Notes: generated by a model not told the origin, from the sequence alone. Shown: positions 14,910-23,788, counted from the stretch's first letter. The stretch is DNA of 26,857 nucleotides from an uncultured Christensenella sp. (GCA_910578655.1 CAJTQE010000004.1:16878-43734), one strand, 5' to 3'. A program made the numbers and translations.

Positions 14910-15638
14910 ATGATTATTACTTCAAAATCCAATCCAATCATAAAATCCGTGCAGTCGCTTTCAGATAAAAAATTCAGAAAACAATTTCAGTCGTATATAG
15001 TCGAGGGTATTAAGCCCGTCAAAGAATGTATTTCAGCCGGTTGCAACATTGAAAGAATAATCTGCGTCGGGCAGTATGAAAGCGTATTCCCAGATGCGAC
15101 GTTAGTAAACGAAAGCGTTTTTAAAAGCATTTCTTCGGAAAAAACACCGCAAGGCGTTTTGGCTGTTGTTAAAATTCCGCAAAACCAAGTGGTACCGCCT
15201 GAAAAATCTTGTTTGCTTTTGGACTGTATTCAAGATCCCGGGAATCTCGGTACGATAATTCGTACCGCAAACGCCGCAGGTTATGGGGAAATATATGCGA
15301 TTAACTGCACCGACCCGTTTTCACCAAAAGCGGTAAGGGCAAGTATGAGCGGCATTTTTTTTGTCAGCGTTCGGCAAGGAACGCGCGAGGAAATTCTCGC
15401 AACGCTTTCCGGTATTCCGCTAATTTGTGCGGATATGGGCGGAAAAGATATTTTTAACTTTGCTCCGCCCGAAAAATTTTGTCTATGTATAGGTAACGAG
15501 GGGGCCGGATTGAGCGCAGAGATTAAAAGTCAAGCAGCCGAAACGGTTAAAATTCCTATGCGGAATACTTGCGAAAGTTTGAATGCAGCCGTTTCTGCAG
15601 GTATAGCAATGTATGCTTTGAGAAAAAATAATTATTGA
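14910..15638 (+). CDS. TrmH/SpoU-family RNA 2'-O-ribose methyltransferase
   Basis: A SPOUT-fold methyltransferase of 242 residues using S-adenosylmethionine. The N-terminal SpoU substrate-binding domain (SNPIIKSVQSLSDKKFRKQFQSYIVEGIKPVKE) is followed by motif 1 QDPGNLGTIIRTANAAG, motif 2 LCIGNEGAGLS and motif 3 IPMRNTCESLNAAVSAGIAMYALR (knot residues). It resembles YsgA/RlmB-like rRNA enzymes; the modified nucleotide cannot be told. It follows rplT directly, as often in Firmicutes. No Shine-Dalgarno precedes the ATG and no good promoter is visible. yebC starts 10 nt after it. Confidence 0.9.
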   Translation: MIITSKSNPIIKSVQSLSDKKFRKQFQSYIVEGIKPVKECISAGCNIERIICVGQYESVFPDATLVNESVFKSISSEKTPQGVLAVVKIPQNQVVPPEKSCLLLDCIQDPGNLGTIIRTANAAGYGEIYAINCTDPFSPKAVRASMSGIFFVSVRQGTREEILATLSGIPLICADMGGKDIFNFAPPEKFCLCIGNEGAGLSAEIKSQAAETVKIPMRNTCESLNAAVSAGIAMYALRKNNY

Positions 15639-15648
15639 GAGGTAGAAG

Positions 15649-16380
15649 ATGTCAGGACATTCAAAATGGCACAATATAGCCGCAAAAAAAGGTAAGACAG
15701 ATGCGGCGCGCGGTGCTATGTTTACAAAAATAGGCAGGGAGCTTGCCGTTGCGGCAAAGGGAAATCCCAATCCCGATACAAACTCTAAACTCGCCGATGT
15801 TATAGCGAAAGCAAAGGCGGCTAATATGCCAAACGAAAATATTAAGCGCTCGATAGCGAAAGCCGCCGGCGAGCTCGGCGATAAAGACTATAAAGAGCTT
15901 ACTTACGAAGGCTACGGCGTTGCCGGTTCTGCTGTTATTATTAAAACTTTAACGGACAATGTAAACAGAACGGCGGGCGATATTCGTTCAACAATGTCTA
16001 AGTGCGGCGGCCAGATGGGTAATACCGGTTGTGTGTCTTATATGTTCGATACTAAGGGTGTTATAGTAATTGAAAGAACCGTAGCATTAGACGAAGATAC
16101 TATGATGGAGTACTGTCTTGAAGCCGAAGCCGAAGATTATACGGCTGAGGACGACGTGTATGAAATTACAACCACTTCTGAAAAATTTTCTTCTGTCAGA
16201 AAATATTTTGAGGATAAGGGGGTAGCTTTTCTTGAAGCCGCGATAAAAATGGTTCCCCAAAACTATATTACGTTAGACGGCGAGAAACTTGCGACTTTTA
16301 ATAAGATGCTTGAAAAGCTGGATGAGCTGGACGACGTTCAGGATGTATATCATAACGTAGAAATGCCGAACGAAGAATAA
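15649..16380 (+). CDS. yebC: YebC/PmpR/TACO1 family protein
   Basis: 243 residues, family-typical, beginning MSGHSKWHNIAAKKGKTDAARGAMFTKIGREL. The middle has NMPNENIKRSIAKA and YEGYGVAGSAVIIKTLTDNVNRT, and the C-domain contains MVPQNYITLDGE. The family was annotated as transcriptional regulators; recent work on YebC and human TACO1 supports a role in translation of proline-rich or difficult stretches. GAGAGG lies upstream of the ATG. It is probably co-transcribed with the methyltransferase and followed by a run of hairpins. Confidence 0.95.
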   Translation: MSGHSKWHNIAAKKGKTDAARGAMFTKIGRELAVAAKGNPNPDTNSKLADVIAKAKAANMPNENIKRSIAKAAGELGDKDYKELTYEGYGVAGSAVIIKTLTDNVNRTAGDIRSTMSKCGGQMGNTGCVSYMFDTKGVIVIERTVALDEDTMMEYCLEAEAEDYTAEDDVYEITTTSEKFSSVRKYFEDKGVAFLEAAIKMVPQNYITLDGEKLATFNKMLEKLDELDDVQDVYHNVEMPNEE

Positions 16381-16390
16381 TAAAAATAAA

Positions 16391-16540
16391 AATTGAGTAT
16401 TTATTTGCGAATAAAAAACAAATAGATGCTCAATTTAATTGTATAAGCGTTACGCTTTAATATATAGCTTAATTGTTTAAACGCGTAACTAAGCGCTTGA
16501 ACAATTAAGCGAGGGGGAGCATCACAATGTTGCTCCCCCT
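16391..16540 (+). repeat. Array of four RNA-like hairpins between yebC and the next gene
   Basis: In order: a 17-bp stem, arms 16391–16407 and 16419–16435 (two U·G wobbles); a small AAGCG-TTA-CGCTT hairpin (16445–16457); an 18-bp stem GCTTAATTGTTTAAACGC / GCGCTTGAACAATTAAGC (16467–16484, 16493–16510; one wobble, one mismatch); and a 10-bp perfect GC-rich stem AGGGGGAGCA / TGCTCCCCCT (16512–16521, 16531–16540). The last is followed by ATGAATTTTT and could terminate the yebC transcript. No open frame explains the region. Confidence 0.75.
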
Positions 16541-16548
16541 ATGAATTT

Positions 16549-16576
16549 TTGGCTTAAAGATATAGTAAAATATAGT
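16549..16576 (+). promoter_or_regulatory. Candidate promoter for the solute-binding-like gene
   Basis: -35 TTGGCT (16549–16554), 16-nt spacer, -10 TATAGT (16571–16576). The predicted start near 16583 would leave about 6 nt before the ATG at 16589. Both hexamers are imperfect. Confidence 0.35.
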
Positions 16577-16588
16577 ATGTCAAAATTA

Positions 16589-17479
16589 ATGAAACTTAGA
16601 AAGTTTGCATTCGCCCTCGTCTGCGTTGCGTTTTTAGTTGCTTTTGCGTGTATGTATTTCAAAAAAGAAGATGCAAAAGCTGTTCAAGAAAGTGCAGTTT
16701 TAACCGTGTGGCAAATTGACAGCTTTGAGGGGGGCAAAGGTTCGCGTGCGGATTTTTTAAAAAACGTTGGCAACAGCTTTAACAAATCCGAAAACTGCTA
16801 TGTTAACGTGATATCACTCTCTTCCGATGCGGCGAGGCTCAACTTATCAAAAGGAAGCGCCCCCGACGTCATTTCTTACGGTGCAGGTACGTACGGCTTG
16901 GAGGGATATATCAAAGATTATAACGTATGGTGCAGGGGTATGTACTGTTTGCTTACTTTAGATAGTGGTTGCGACTTTTCTGACGTAACGGCGCAAAATA
17001 CTGTGCTAAATAATGGCAAAGACAATTTTGCCGGAGCGGCGGCGTTATTATGTGGTTTAAGCGGCAGTAAAACCGAGAGCGCAACCTCAGCCTATGTTAA
17101 GCTGCTTAATGGTGAGTATAAATATTTGCTTGGTACTCAACGTGATATTTTCAGGTTGAAAACGCGAAACGTTTCGTTCGCAATAAAGCCTATAACCGAG
17201 TTTAACGATTTGTATCAAAGCATTTCTATTACAAGGAGTTGCGGAAATGCGGGCTATGCTCAAAAGTACATTAATTTTCTGCTATCCCAAAAGTCTGAGA
17301 TTGTAAAAATAGGTTTGTTCAGCGACGGTGCAAAATTATACGAAGACGAGATGTCTCAGTGTGAAAATTTAAACTTCAATAAAAAAATTACTTACCCGAT
17401 AAGTTTGGCTGTCAAAACCGATATAGAAAAAGCAGTTTCGGCAGGCGATATAAATATGTTAAAAGAACTGCTTAAATAA
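16589..17479 (+). CDS. Extracytoplasmic solute-binding-like protein, 296 aa
   Basis: A basic start (MKLRKF) and a hydrophobic segment ALVCVAFLVAFACMYF (about residues 8–24) make a signal peptide or anchor; the AFAC sequence is a poor lipobox because of Phe at -2. The mature part recalls family 1 substrate-binding proteins: LTVWQIDSFEGGKGSRADFLKNVGNSFNK, APDVISYGAG, and a C-terminal AQKYINFLLSQKSEIVKIGLFSDGAKLY. It is shorter than the usual ~420 residues and no permease or ATPase gene is nearby. ATGs at 16541 and 16577 are in frame. I reject 16541 because it lies in the T-run of the preceding hairpin. No start has a Shine-Dalgarno, so the start is uncertain. Confidence 0.6.
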   Translation: MKLRKFAFALVCVAFLVAFACMYFKKEDAKAVQESAVLTVWQIDSFEGGKGSRADFLKNVGNSFNKSENCYVNVISLSSDAARLNLSKGSAPDVISYGAGTYGLEGYIKDYNVWCRGMYCLLTLDSGCDFSDVTAQNTVLNNGKDNFAGAAALLCGLSGSKTESATSAYVKLLNGEYKYLLGTQRDIFRLKTRNVSFAIKPITEFNDLYQSISITRSCGNAGYAQKYINFLLSQKSEIVKIGLFSDGAKLYEDEMSQCENLNFNKKITYPISLAVKTDIEKAVSAGDINMLKELLK

Positions 17480-17508
17480 TTGTAAAAATCAAAATAAAAT
17501 GTTATTAT
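17480..17508 (+). promoter_or_regulatory. Candidate promoter upstream of murB
   Basis: -35 TTGTAA (17480–17485), 17-nt spacer, -10 TATTAT (17503–17508). A start 6–8 nt downstream would fall inside the AGGTGG ribosome site (17511–17516) of murB. Either the start lies unusually close to the -10, or murB is also read from upstream. Confidence 0.4.
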
Positions 17509-17524
17509 ATAGGTGGTAGTTTTT

Positions 17525-18412
17525 TTGGATAGAAATCAATTGCTGAAAAGTATTGAAAACGTAAAAGTTATAAAAAATTTTTCGTTTGCAAAAAATACGA
17601 CTTATGCTTGCGGCGGAACTGCGGAAATTGCGTACTTCCCAAATACAGTTAAACAGGCAACGGCGGTATATGACTATCTTACATTATCGGGCAAAAAGTT
17701 TGTAACGCTTGGCAACGGCTCAAACGTACTTGCATCAGACAATCATTTTGACGGTGCGGTGTTGAGTACAAAGCTTTTAAAGGGAGTGTCGCAAACAGGT
17801 GAAAATACGGTTTTCTGTTATGCCGGAACTGCCGTTGCGGAGCTTTTGAAGTTTTGCGTCGATTGCGGTTTTGGCGGACTTGAACATCTTGCCGGAATAC
17901 CGGCAACGCTTGGCGGTCTTACTCTAATGAATGGTGGAGCACGTGGTGTTTATTTGAATGAAAACGTAGTAAACGTAATGCTCTATAATGGTGCAATTCG
18001 CAATTTTTCAAATAAAAAATGCAATTTTGGTTATAAATATAGTATTATGCGTGACATAAGTTGCCTTATTTTGGGGGTAGAGCTGCGTGTTTATGCTCAA
18101 AACAGCAAAAAAGTTCGCGACAATATCTTAACTTGTCTTAATTACCGAAAGTTTCATCCCAAAGGTGCAAGTTGCGGTTGCGTTTTTAAAAATATAGGTA
18201 AAGTCAGTGCGGGAAAACTTATTGAGGATTGTGGCTTAAAGGGGCTGACTTGCGGCGGTGCTTTCGTTAGTTCCGAACACGCTAATTTTATAATTAATAA
18301 AGGCGGAGTTTCCGCCGACATATATAATCTTATAAATTCTGTAAAGAAAGACGTTTACGATAAAACGGGTATAGTTCTTGAGGAAGAGGTTGTTTACATA
18401 GGAGATTTTTAA
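17525..18412 (+). CDS. murB: UDP-N-acetylenolpyruvoylglucosamine reductase
   Basis: FAD enzyme that reduces enolpyruvyl-UDP-GlcNAc to UDP-MurNAc for peptidoglycan. FAD-binding motifs: NTTYACGGTAE, LGNGSNVL and HLAGIPATLGGLTLMNGGARG. The C-domain is YRKFHPKGASCGCVFKN...LIEDCGLKG and ends LEEEVVYIG. The proton-donor Ser of the usual GSVF motif is Cys219 (GCVF). The start is taken as TTG 17525, which has AGGTGG 8 nt upstream; a GTG at 17513 would overlap that site. The TAATG overlap with the next gene indicates coupling. It is the first gene of a run to pfkA. Confidence 0.95.
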   Translation: MDRNQLLKSIENVKVIKNFSFAKNTTYACGGTAEIAYFPNTVKQATAVYDYLTLSGKKFVTLGNGSNVLASDNHFDGAVLSTKLLKGVSQTGENTVFCYAGTAVAELLKFCVDCGFGGLEHLAGIPATLGGLTLMNGGARGVYLNENVVNVMLYNGAIRNFSNKKCNFGYKYSIMRDISCLILGVELRVYAQNSKKVRDNILTCLNYRKFHPKGASCGCVFKNIGKVSAGKLIEDCGLKGLTCGGAFVSSEHANFIINKGGVSADIYNLINSVKKDVYDKTGIVLEEEVVYIGDF

Positions 18413-19188
18413 TGACACTTACAGCGGATTATCATACTCATACGACTTATTCGCACGGAAAAAATACCGTGCTTGAAAATGCTACCGCAGCAAAAGCAGC
18501 GGGGTTGAATGAAATAGGTATTACCGATCACGGTTTTAATCATATTTTGTTCGGTTTGAAGAGAAAGAAGCTTTCCGATTTACGTGCTGAAATCAATGAT
18601 GCGGAAAGGCTAACCGGCGTTAAAGTTCTGATGGGTATGGAAAGCAATATCACTTCGTGTGACGGCGCGACGGATATGAAAAAAGAGGATTTAAAGTATT
18701 TCGACCTGTACTTATGCGGTATTCATGAAGTGCTGAGGTTTAAGAGTTTATCCGACTTTTGCAAGATTTGCGTAAAGAATTACAGTGCCTATAAATTTGC
18801 TGTTAAGCCGCCTAATAAAGTTATAGCAAATACAACCAGAACCTACATTGAAGCCGTAAAGAATAATCCGATTGACATTCTTACTCATATAAATTATAAA
18901 TGCTTTTGCGACCTTGTACAAGTTGCAAAGTGTTGCGCCGACTACGGAACTTATATCGAAATAAATACAAAAAAGCGTCACGTTTCGGCGGAGGAGTTGA
19001 ATGCAATGGCGGCCACGGGGGTACGTTTCGTAATTAATTCCGACGCACATTCGGCCGATAGGGTGGGCGATACGAAAATTGCCGAAGAAATTCTTGCAAC
19101 TGCGCAAATTCCGTTGGAGCAAATCGATAACATCGGCGGCAGATTGCCAAAATTCAGGTTTGCAGAATACAAAGAAAAGAATTTATAA
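18412..19188 (+). CDS. PHP-domain phosphoesterase
   Basis: 258 residues with all metal-binding motifs of the PHP family: DYHTHTTYSHG (HxH), ITDHG, GMESN (Glu), GIHE, THIN, and SDAHSADRVG near the C-terminus. This is the stand-alone YcdX-like form, predicted to be a trinuclear-metal phosphatase; the substrate is unknown. The start overlaps the murB stop by one base. A PHP protein beside murB and whiA is common in Clostridia. whiA follows after 1 nt. Confidence 0.88.
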   Translation: MTLTADYHTHTTYSHGKNTVLENATAAKAAGLNEIGITDHGFNHILFGLKRKKLSDLRAEINDAERLTGVKVLMGMESNITSCDGATDMKKEDLKYFDLYLCGIHEVLRFKSLSDFCKICVKNYSAYKFAVKPPNKVIANTTRTYIEAVKNNPIDILTHINYKCFCDLVQVAKCCADYGTYIEINTKKRHVSAEELNAMAATGVRFVINSDAHSADRVGDTKIAEEILATAQIPLEQIDNIGGRLPKFRFAEYKEKNL

Positions 19189-19189
19189 G

Positions 19190-20140
19190 ATGTCAAACTT
19201 TACCGAAGAAATTAAAAACGAAATAACTCACATAGCTATTGACGACAGGTGCTGCAAACTTGCCGTAATATGTGCGTTTATCCGCACGAGCGGTAGCGTA
19301 ATTTCCCGTGGCGGTCAGTTGGGTTTCGAACTTGTAACGGAAAATGAAAGCACTGCCGAATTTATTGTCGATATTCTTGAAAATACTTTCGGCATACATC
19401 CTACGGTAAGCGGAGCCAAATTCGACGTTATGGGCGGCAGGGACAAGCTTACTTTCGAATGTTTGGGAAACGAGGCAAAACAACTTTTAAACGAACTTTG
19501 TATTGTGGAGAGCAATAATGACGGTGTAATGTTAACTTTCGGAATCAATGAAAAACTCGTTGAAAAAGACTGTTGCAAAGCTGCGTTTATAAAAGGGGCT
19601 TTTCTTGGGGGAGGAAGTTGCACGTTGCCCGACGAGCAGGTGTACAGTTCTACGGGATATCATTTTGAAATTGTTTTTTCAAATAAGATTACTGCGAGCG
19701 ACTTTTGTAACTTACTGTGTGATTTTGAAATACTTGCTAAACTCGTTTCGCGCAAGGACAGTGCTGTGGTGTATGTGAAAAGCAAAGAAGTTATATCCGA
19801 TTTACTCAATGTAATTTCGGTTTACAACTGCCTTGATAAGCTTAACGATATAGTTGAAAAGAAAGATAAGACGAACAACGAAAACAGAGTAAATAATTGT
19901 TCGGTTTCAAATATAGATAAGACTGTTACGGCGTCGGTGAATCTTGTTCGCTCAATCGAGTTGATTGCCGCAACGGTGGGACTTCAAAGTCTGGACAAAC
20001 TGCTGTTCGAAGTTGCGGAAGCAAGGCTTGCCGACAAAAATGCATCAATGAATGAACTTGCACAAAGGCTTGGAATTTCAAAAAGTTGCATAAATCACAG
20101 AATGAGGAAAATTTCAGATATAGCAAGAACGCTGGAATGA
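19190..20140 (+). CDS. whiA: DNA-binding protein WhiA
   Basis: 316 residues. The N-terminal part is a degenerate LAGLIDADG homing-endonuclease fold (AFIRTSGSV, AAFIKGAFLGGGSC) and the C-terminal part a helix-turn-helix (MNELAQRLGISKSCINHRMRKISDIA, about residues 284–310). In Streptomyces WhiA controls sporulation division genes. In Bacillus it affects division and chromosome segregation without acting mainly as a transcription factor. The ATG at 19190 gives the canonical N-terminus MSNFTEEIKNEI; longer frames run into the PHP gene. In most relatives rapZ and yvcK lie directly upstream; here they are absent. Confidence 0.95.
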   Translation: MSNFTEEIKNEITHIAIDDRCCKLAVICAFIRTSGSVISRGGQLGFELVTENESTAEFIVDILENTFGIHPTVSGAKFDVMGGRDKLTFECLGNEAKQLLNELCIVESNNDGVMLTFGINEKLVEKDCCKAAFIKGAFLGGGSCTLPDEQVYSSTGYHFEIVFSNKITASDFCNLLCDFEILAKLVSRKDSAVVYVKSKEVISDLLNVISVYNCLDKLNDIVEKKDKTNNENRVNNCSVSNIDKTVTASVNLVRSIELIAATVGLQSLDKLLFEVAEARLADKNASMNELAQRLGISKSCINHRMRKISDIARTLE

Positions 20141-20147
20141 GGTAATT

Positions 20148-23100
20148 ATGACAGATTTTGTACATTTGCATTTGCATACAGAATATTCGCTTTTAGATGG
20201 TGCCTGCAAAATTGACAACTTAATAGAGTATTGCAAAACCAATGGTATTGATACCGTTTGTATGACCGATCACGGCAATATGTACGGCACTTTACAGCTT
20301 GCCGAAAAAGCGACTGTGGCAGGTTTAAAATACATAATCGGCTGCGAGTTCTATGTAACCAACGATATGAACGACAAGTCGAGTAATACAGCGGAACATT
20401 TAATTTTACTTGCCAAAAACAGAATAGGATATAAAAACCTTGTGCAGTTGGATTCTATGGCTTTTGTCGACGGGTTTTATTATAAGCCAAAAATAGATTA
20501 TAAGGTTTTAAAAGAACATAGCGACGGGTTAATATGTCTTTCAGCGTGTCTTGCCGGCGGTATACCCAAAAGACTGCTTGCAGGTGATTACGAAGGGGCG
20601 AAAGAACTTGCACGGTATTTAAAAGATGTGTTCAAGGACGATTTTTACATTGAAATTCAAGATCACGGCTTAGAGGATGAAAAACGTGTTTTACCGCTCC
20701 TTATAAAGCTTGCAAATGAAATAGAGGTTGAGCTTGTTGCCACGAACGATGTGCATTACCTGTCGAAAGAAGATGCGGAAATGCAGGATGTCTTGATGTG
20801 TATTCAGATGAAAAAGCAGCTTGACGACCCCAAAAGAATGAAATTTTCAACAAACCAGTTCTATTTTAAATCGGGCGATGAAATGGCGGAACTTTTTAAA
20901 AATTTTCCGAAGGCGATTTCAAATTCGCGCGTCATAGCCGATAAAGTGACTGAGCCTGCTTTTAATCTCAACAAAAAGGGTGTTCCTGAAAAGGATAATA
21001 CTCTGATACCGACGTATACGCCTCCCGACGGCAGCACTTCGGAACAGTATTTGCGCAAGTTGACGGACGAAGGGCTTAAAATGCGCTACGGTACACCGAC
21101 TAAAAGAGAACTCGACAGGGCGGAATATGAACTCGGTATAATTTGCGGAATGGGCTATGCCGATTATTATCTCGTAGTATGGGACTTTATTAATTGGTCA
21201 AAAGAGAACGGCATACCCGTAGGACCGGGGAGAGGTTCGGGCGTTAGTTCAATAGTTGCCTATTCGATAGGGATAACCGACGTTGAGCCTTTGCAATACG
21301 ATTTGCTGTTCGAGCGTTTTTTGAACCCGGATCGCGTTTCTATGCCGGACTTTGATATTGACTTTTGTACTGACAGGCGTGAGGAAACGATAGAGTACGT
21401 CCGTCGTAAATACGGTAAGGAAAACGTTTGTCAAATAGTAACTTTCGGAACGATGGCAGCAAAGAACTCTATTAAAGACGTTGGCAGAGTTATGCGCGTT
21501 CCTTATTCCGAAACCGACAGACTGACAAAAATAATGGACGGCAAAACTTCGATGGGCGATTTGCTCGGTAGGCGGATTGACGGGGCAAAGAGGAAGTTTG
21601 ACGCAGAAACCGACGAGGATAAAAAAGCGGACCTTGAAAACAAGTTAAATGAATTGAAGGCTGCCAAAAACAGTGAGTTTTGCGAAATATATGACACTGA
21701 CGATACGCTTAAACGCGTAATAGATATGGCTTTGAAAATAGAGGGAATGCCTCGTCAAACCGGTATCCACGCAGCGGGCGTCGTTATTTGTCAGAAGAGA
21801 ATTGCAGACAACGTTCCGCTTTCGCGTAACGGCGACGATATTACGACGCAATATGTGGCTAAGGAAATAGAATCGCTTGGAATGTTAAAAATGGACTTCC
21901 TTGCGCTGGTCACTCTTACAGATATTAAAAAGTGCGTCGATTACATCAAAGAGAACTACGGCAAAGAAATTGATTTTGTTAAGATAGGATATGCGGATGC
22001 AGGGGCGTATTCGCTTATTTCCGACGGCGATACCGACGGCGTGTTCCAGCTTGAAGCAGGCGGAATGAAGAGGTTTATGAAAACGCTTAAACCGGACTGT
22101 CTCGAAGACCTTATTGCAGGAGTATCTTTGTATCGTCCCGGTCCTATGAAGTTTATAGATTCGTTCTGTAACAGAAAGCACGGTGTGGAAAAAATATCTT
22201 ATGACTGTGAGGCTGAAGAACAGATTTTAAAGGTAACTTACGGGATACCTGTCTATCAGGAGCAGGTTATGCAGATATTCCAGTTCCTTGCAGGTTTTTC
22301 GCTTGGCGAGGCGGACTTGGTCCGCCGTGCAATGGGAAAAAAAGACAAAAAGACGCTGATGGCGCAAAAAGAAAAGTTTATAAACGGCGGAGTCAGTGAT
22401 ATCAACGGTACAAAAATTGACGGCTGTGTACAAAACGGTATAGCGCCCGAAATTGCAAACAAAATTTTTGCTGATATGGAAGGATTTGCGTCATACGCAT
22501 TTAATAAGTCGCACGCTGCCGCCTATGCCGTTCTTGCGTATCAGACAGCTTGGCTTAAAAAATATTATTGTAAAGAATTTATTTGCGCACTTTTAAACAA
22601 CAGACTCAATAAAATAGACGAAATCACTAAATACGTCATATACTTAAAGGAAAAGGGATACAAAGTTTTGCCGCCCGATATAAATAAGAGCAAAACGGTT
22701 TTTGCCGTAGAGAACGATGGTGTTCGCTTCGGTTTATCTGCTTTAAAAGGTGCGGGTCAAACCGTTATTGATTCCATTATAGCAGAACGTGAAGAGCACG
22801 GCAGTTTTAAAAGCTTTCCCGATTTCATTTCAAGATGTATAGATAATTTGAATTCAAGGTTAGTGGAGGGGCTTATATTTGCGGGAGCATTCGATGAAAT
22901 GGGCGTCTGCCGTTCGCGTCTTGCTGCCGTTTACGAGCAGCTTTGCAGCAGAGCCAAGTCGATAAGCAAGCAAAAATCAAGTGCGCAAATGAGCTTGTTT
23001 GGTGACGTAATAGAAGATGAAAAACTGGACGTATCATATCCGGATATTCCCGAATACGAACTCAATGAAAAATTATCCAAAGAAAAGCAGGTTTTGGGCG

Positions 23101-23738
23101 TTTATGTCAGTGGACACCCTTTCGAGAAGTATATGAATACAATTCCGGACTGCAACTTTAATTGTTCGCTGTTCGAGGATTATGTTGAGGATGAGGACGG
23201 AAATCGTACGTTTAACAGTATTTCTGACGGAATGCGTATTACTATGGCAGGTATAATAGCTTCGTTTAGGCGTACGACTACGAAAAGAACGGGCAGTTCG
23301 ATGGCTTTCATTACTCTTGAAGACGTTTACGGGAATTTGGATTGCGTATGCTTTCCTGCCGTTTATGAGAAATTTAAAAGTGAAATTGCAAACGATAAAA
23401 TAGTAAAAGTTAAAGGTAAGCTTGACGTCGACGCGGAAAAAGGGATATCCCTAATCGTTGACGATATCGTCTCTTTGGAAGAGGGCGCAGATAAGCCGCA
23501 GGAAGTAATGAAAACAAAGAAAGCAACGTTGTGGCTGAATGCAAAAAAACTTGACGATGACAGTTTTGACGAGTTTGTAAATATGCTGTCTAATTACGAG
23601 GGCGATACGATTTGTAAAATCGTAAGGGGTAATGAGCGATATATGCTTCCTGCCGGGGTAAATTATTGCAGAGGTTTACTTGCTGAACTTTGTGCGTTTA
23701 TCGAGCTGGAAGATATAAAATACGTAGAAGATAATTAA
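20148..23738 (+). CDS. dnaE: DNA polymerase III subunit alpha (DnaE)
   Basis: 1196 residues. An N-terminal PHP domain (FVHLHLHTEYSLLDG, MTDHGNMYG) precedes the polymerase core with PGRGSGVSSIVAY, MPDFDIDF (Asp403 and Asp405) and LKMDFLAL (Asp583). These are the equivalents of the three catalytic Asp of E. coli DnaE. Fingers (VYQEQVMQI...GEADLVRRAMGKK), a helix-hairpin-helix region, a beta-clamp motif QMSLFGD (947–953) and a C-terminal OB fold (RITMAGIIASFRR...FITLEDVYGNLD) follow. In Firmicutes with PolC, DnaE extends primers; whether this genome has PolC is not visible. GAGG overlaps the whiA stop 7 nt upstream, so the genes are coupled. Confidence 0.97.
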   Translation: MTDFVHLHLHTEYSLLDGACKIDNLIEYCKTNGIDTVCMTDHGNMYGTLQLAEKATVAGLKYIIGCEFYVTNDMNDKSSNTAEHLILLAKNRIGYKNLVQLDSMAFVDGFYYKPKIDYKVLKEHSDGLICLSACLAGGIPKRLLAGDYEGAKELARYLKDVFKDDFYIEIQDHGLEDEKRVLPLLIKLANEIEVELVATNDVHYLSKEDAEMQDVLMCIQMKKQLDDPKRMKFSTNQFYFKSGDEMAELFKNFPKAISNSRVIADKVTEPAFNLNKKGVPEKDNTLIPTYTPPDGSTSEQYLRKLTDEGLKMRYGTPTKRELDRAEYELGIICGMGYADYYLVVWDFINWSKENGIPVGPGRGSGVSSIVAYSIGITDVEPLQYDLLFERFLNPDRVSMPDFDIDFCTDRREETIEYVRRKYGKENVCQIVTFGTMAAKNSIKDVGRVMRVPYSETDRLTKIMDGKTSMGDLLGRRIDGAKRKFDAETDEDKKADLENKLNELKAAKNSEFCEIYDTDDTLKRVIDMALKIEGMPRQTGIHAAGVVICQKRIADNVPLSRNGDDITTQYVAKEIESLGMLKMDFLALVTLTDIKKCVDYIKENYGKEIDFVKIGYADAGAYSLISDGDTDGVFQLEAGGMKRFMKTLKPDCLEDLIAGVSLYRPGPMKFIDSFCNRKHGVEKISYDCEAEEQILKVTYGIPVYQEQVMQIFQFLAGFSLGEADLVRRAMGKKDKKTLMAQKEKFINGGVSDINGTKIDGCVQNGIAPEIANKIFADMEGFASYAFNKSHAAAYAVLAYQTAWLKKYYCKEFICALLNNRLNKIDEITKYVIYLKEKGYKVLPPDINKSKTVFAVENDGVRFGLSALKGAGQTVIDSIIAEREEHGSFKSFPDFISRCIDNLNSRLVEGLIFAGAFDEMGVCRSRLAAVYEQLCSRAKSISKQKSSAQMSLFGDVIEDEKLDVSYPDIPEYELNEKLSKEKQVLGVYVSGHPFEKYMNTIPDCNFNCSLFEDYVEDEDGNRTFNSISDGMRITMAGIIASFRRTTTKRTGSSMAFITLEDVYGNLDCVCFPAVYEKFKSEIANDKIVKVKGKLDVDAEKGISLIVDDIVSLEEGADKPQEVMKTKKATLWLNAKKLDDDSFDEFVNMLSNYEGDTICKIVRGNERYMLPAGVNYCRGLLAELCAFIELEDIKYVEDN

Positions 23739-23759
23739 TTAAAATATTGTAAAAATTTG

Positions 23760-23788
23760 TTGTAATTTTAAATTTGCTATGATATAAT
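23760..23788 (+). promoter_or_regulatory. Promoter of pfkA
   Basis: -35 TTGTAA (23760–23765), 17-nt spacer, -10 TATAAT (23783–23788). It predicts a ~75-nt leader before the pfkA ATG. The leader contains an imperfect stem of GTTC and CGCA with TGCG and GAAC, between about 23811 and 23842. Confidence 0.7.

Noticed and set aside
16541..16588. Upstream starts of the solute-binding-like gene
   Set aside because: The ATG at 16541 falls in the T-rich tail of a hairpin; the signal peptide begins naturally at 16589.
19079..19189. N-terminally extended WhiA
   Set aside because: The extension overlaps the PHP gene in another frame, and MSNFTEEIKNE is the conserved WhiA start.
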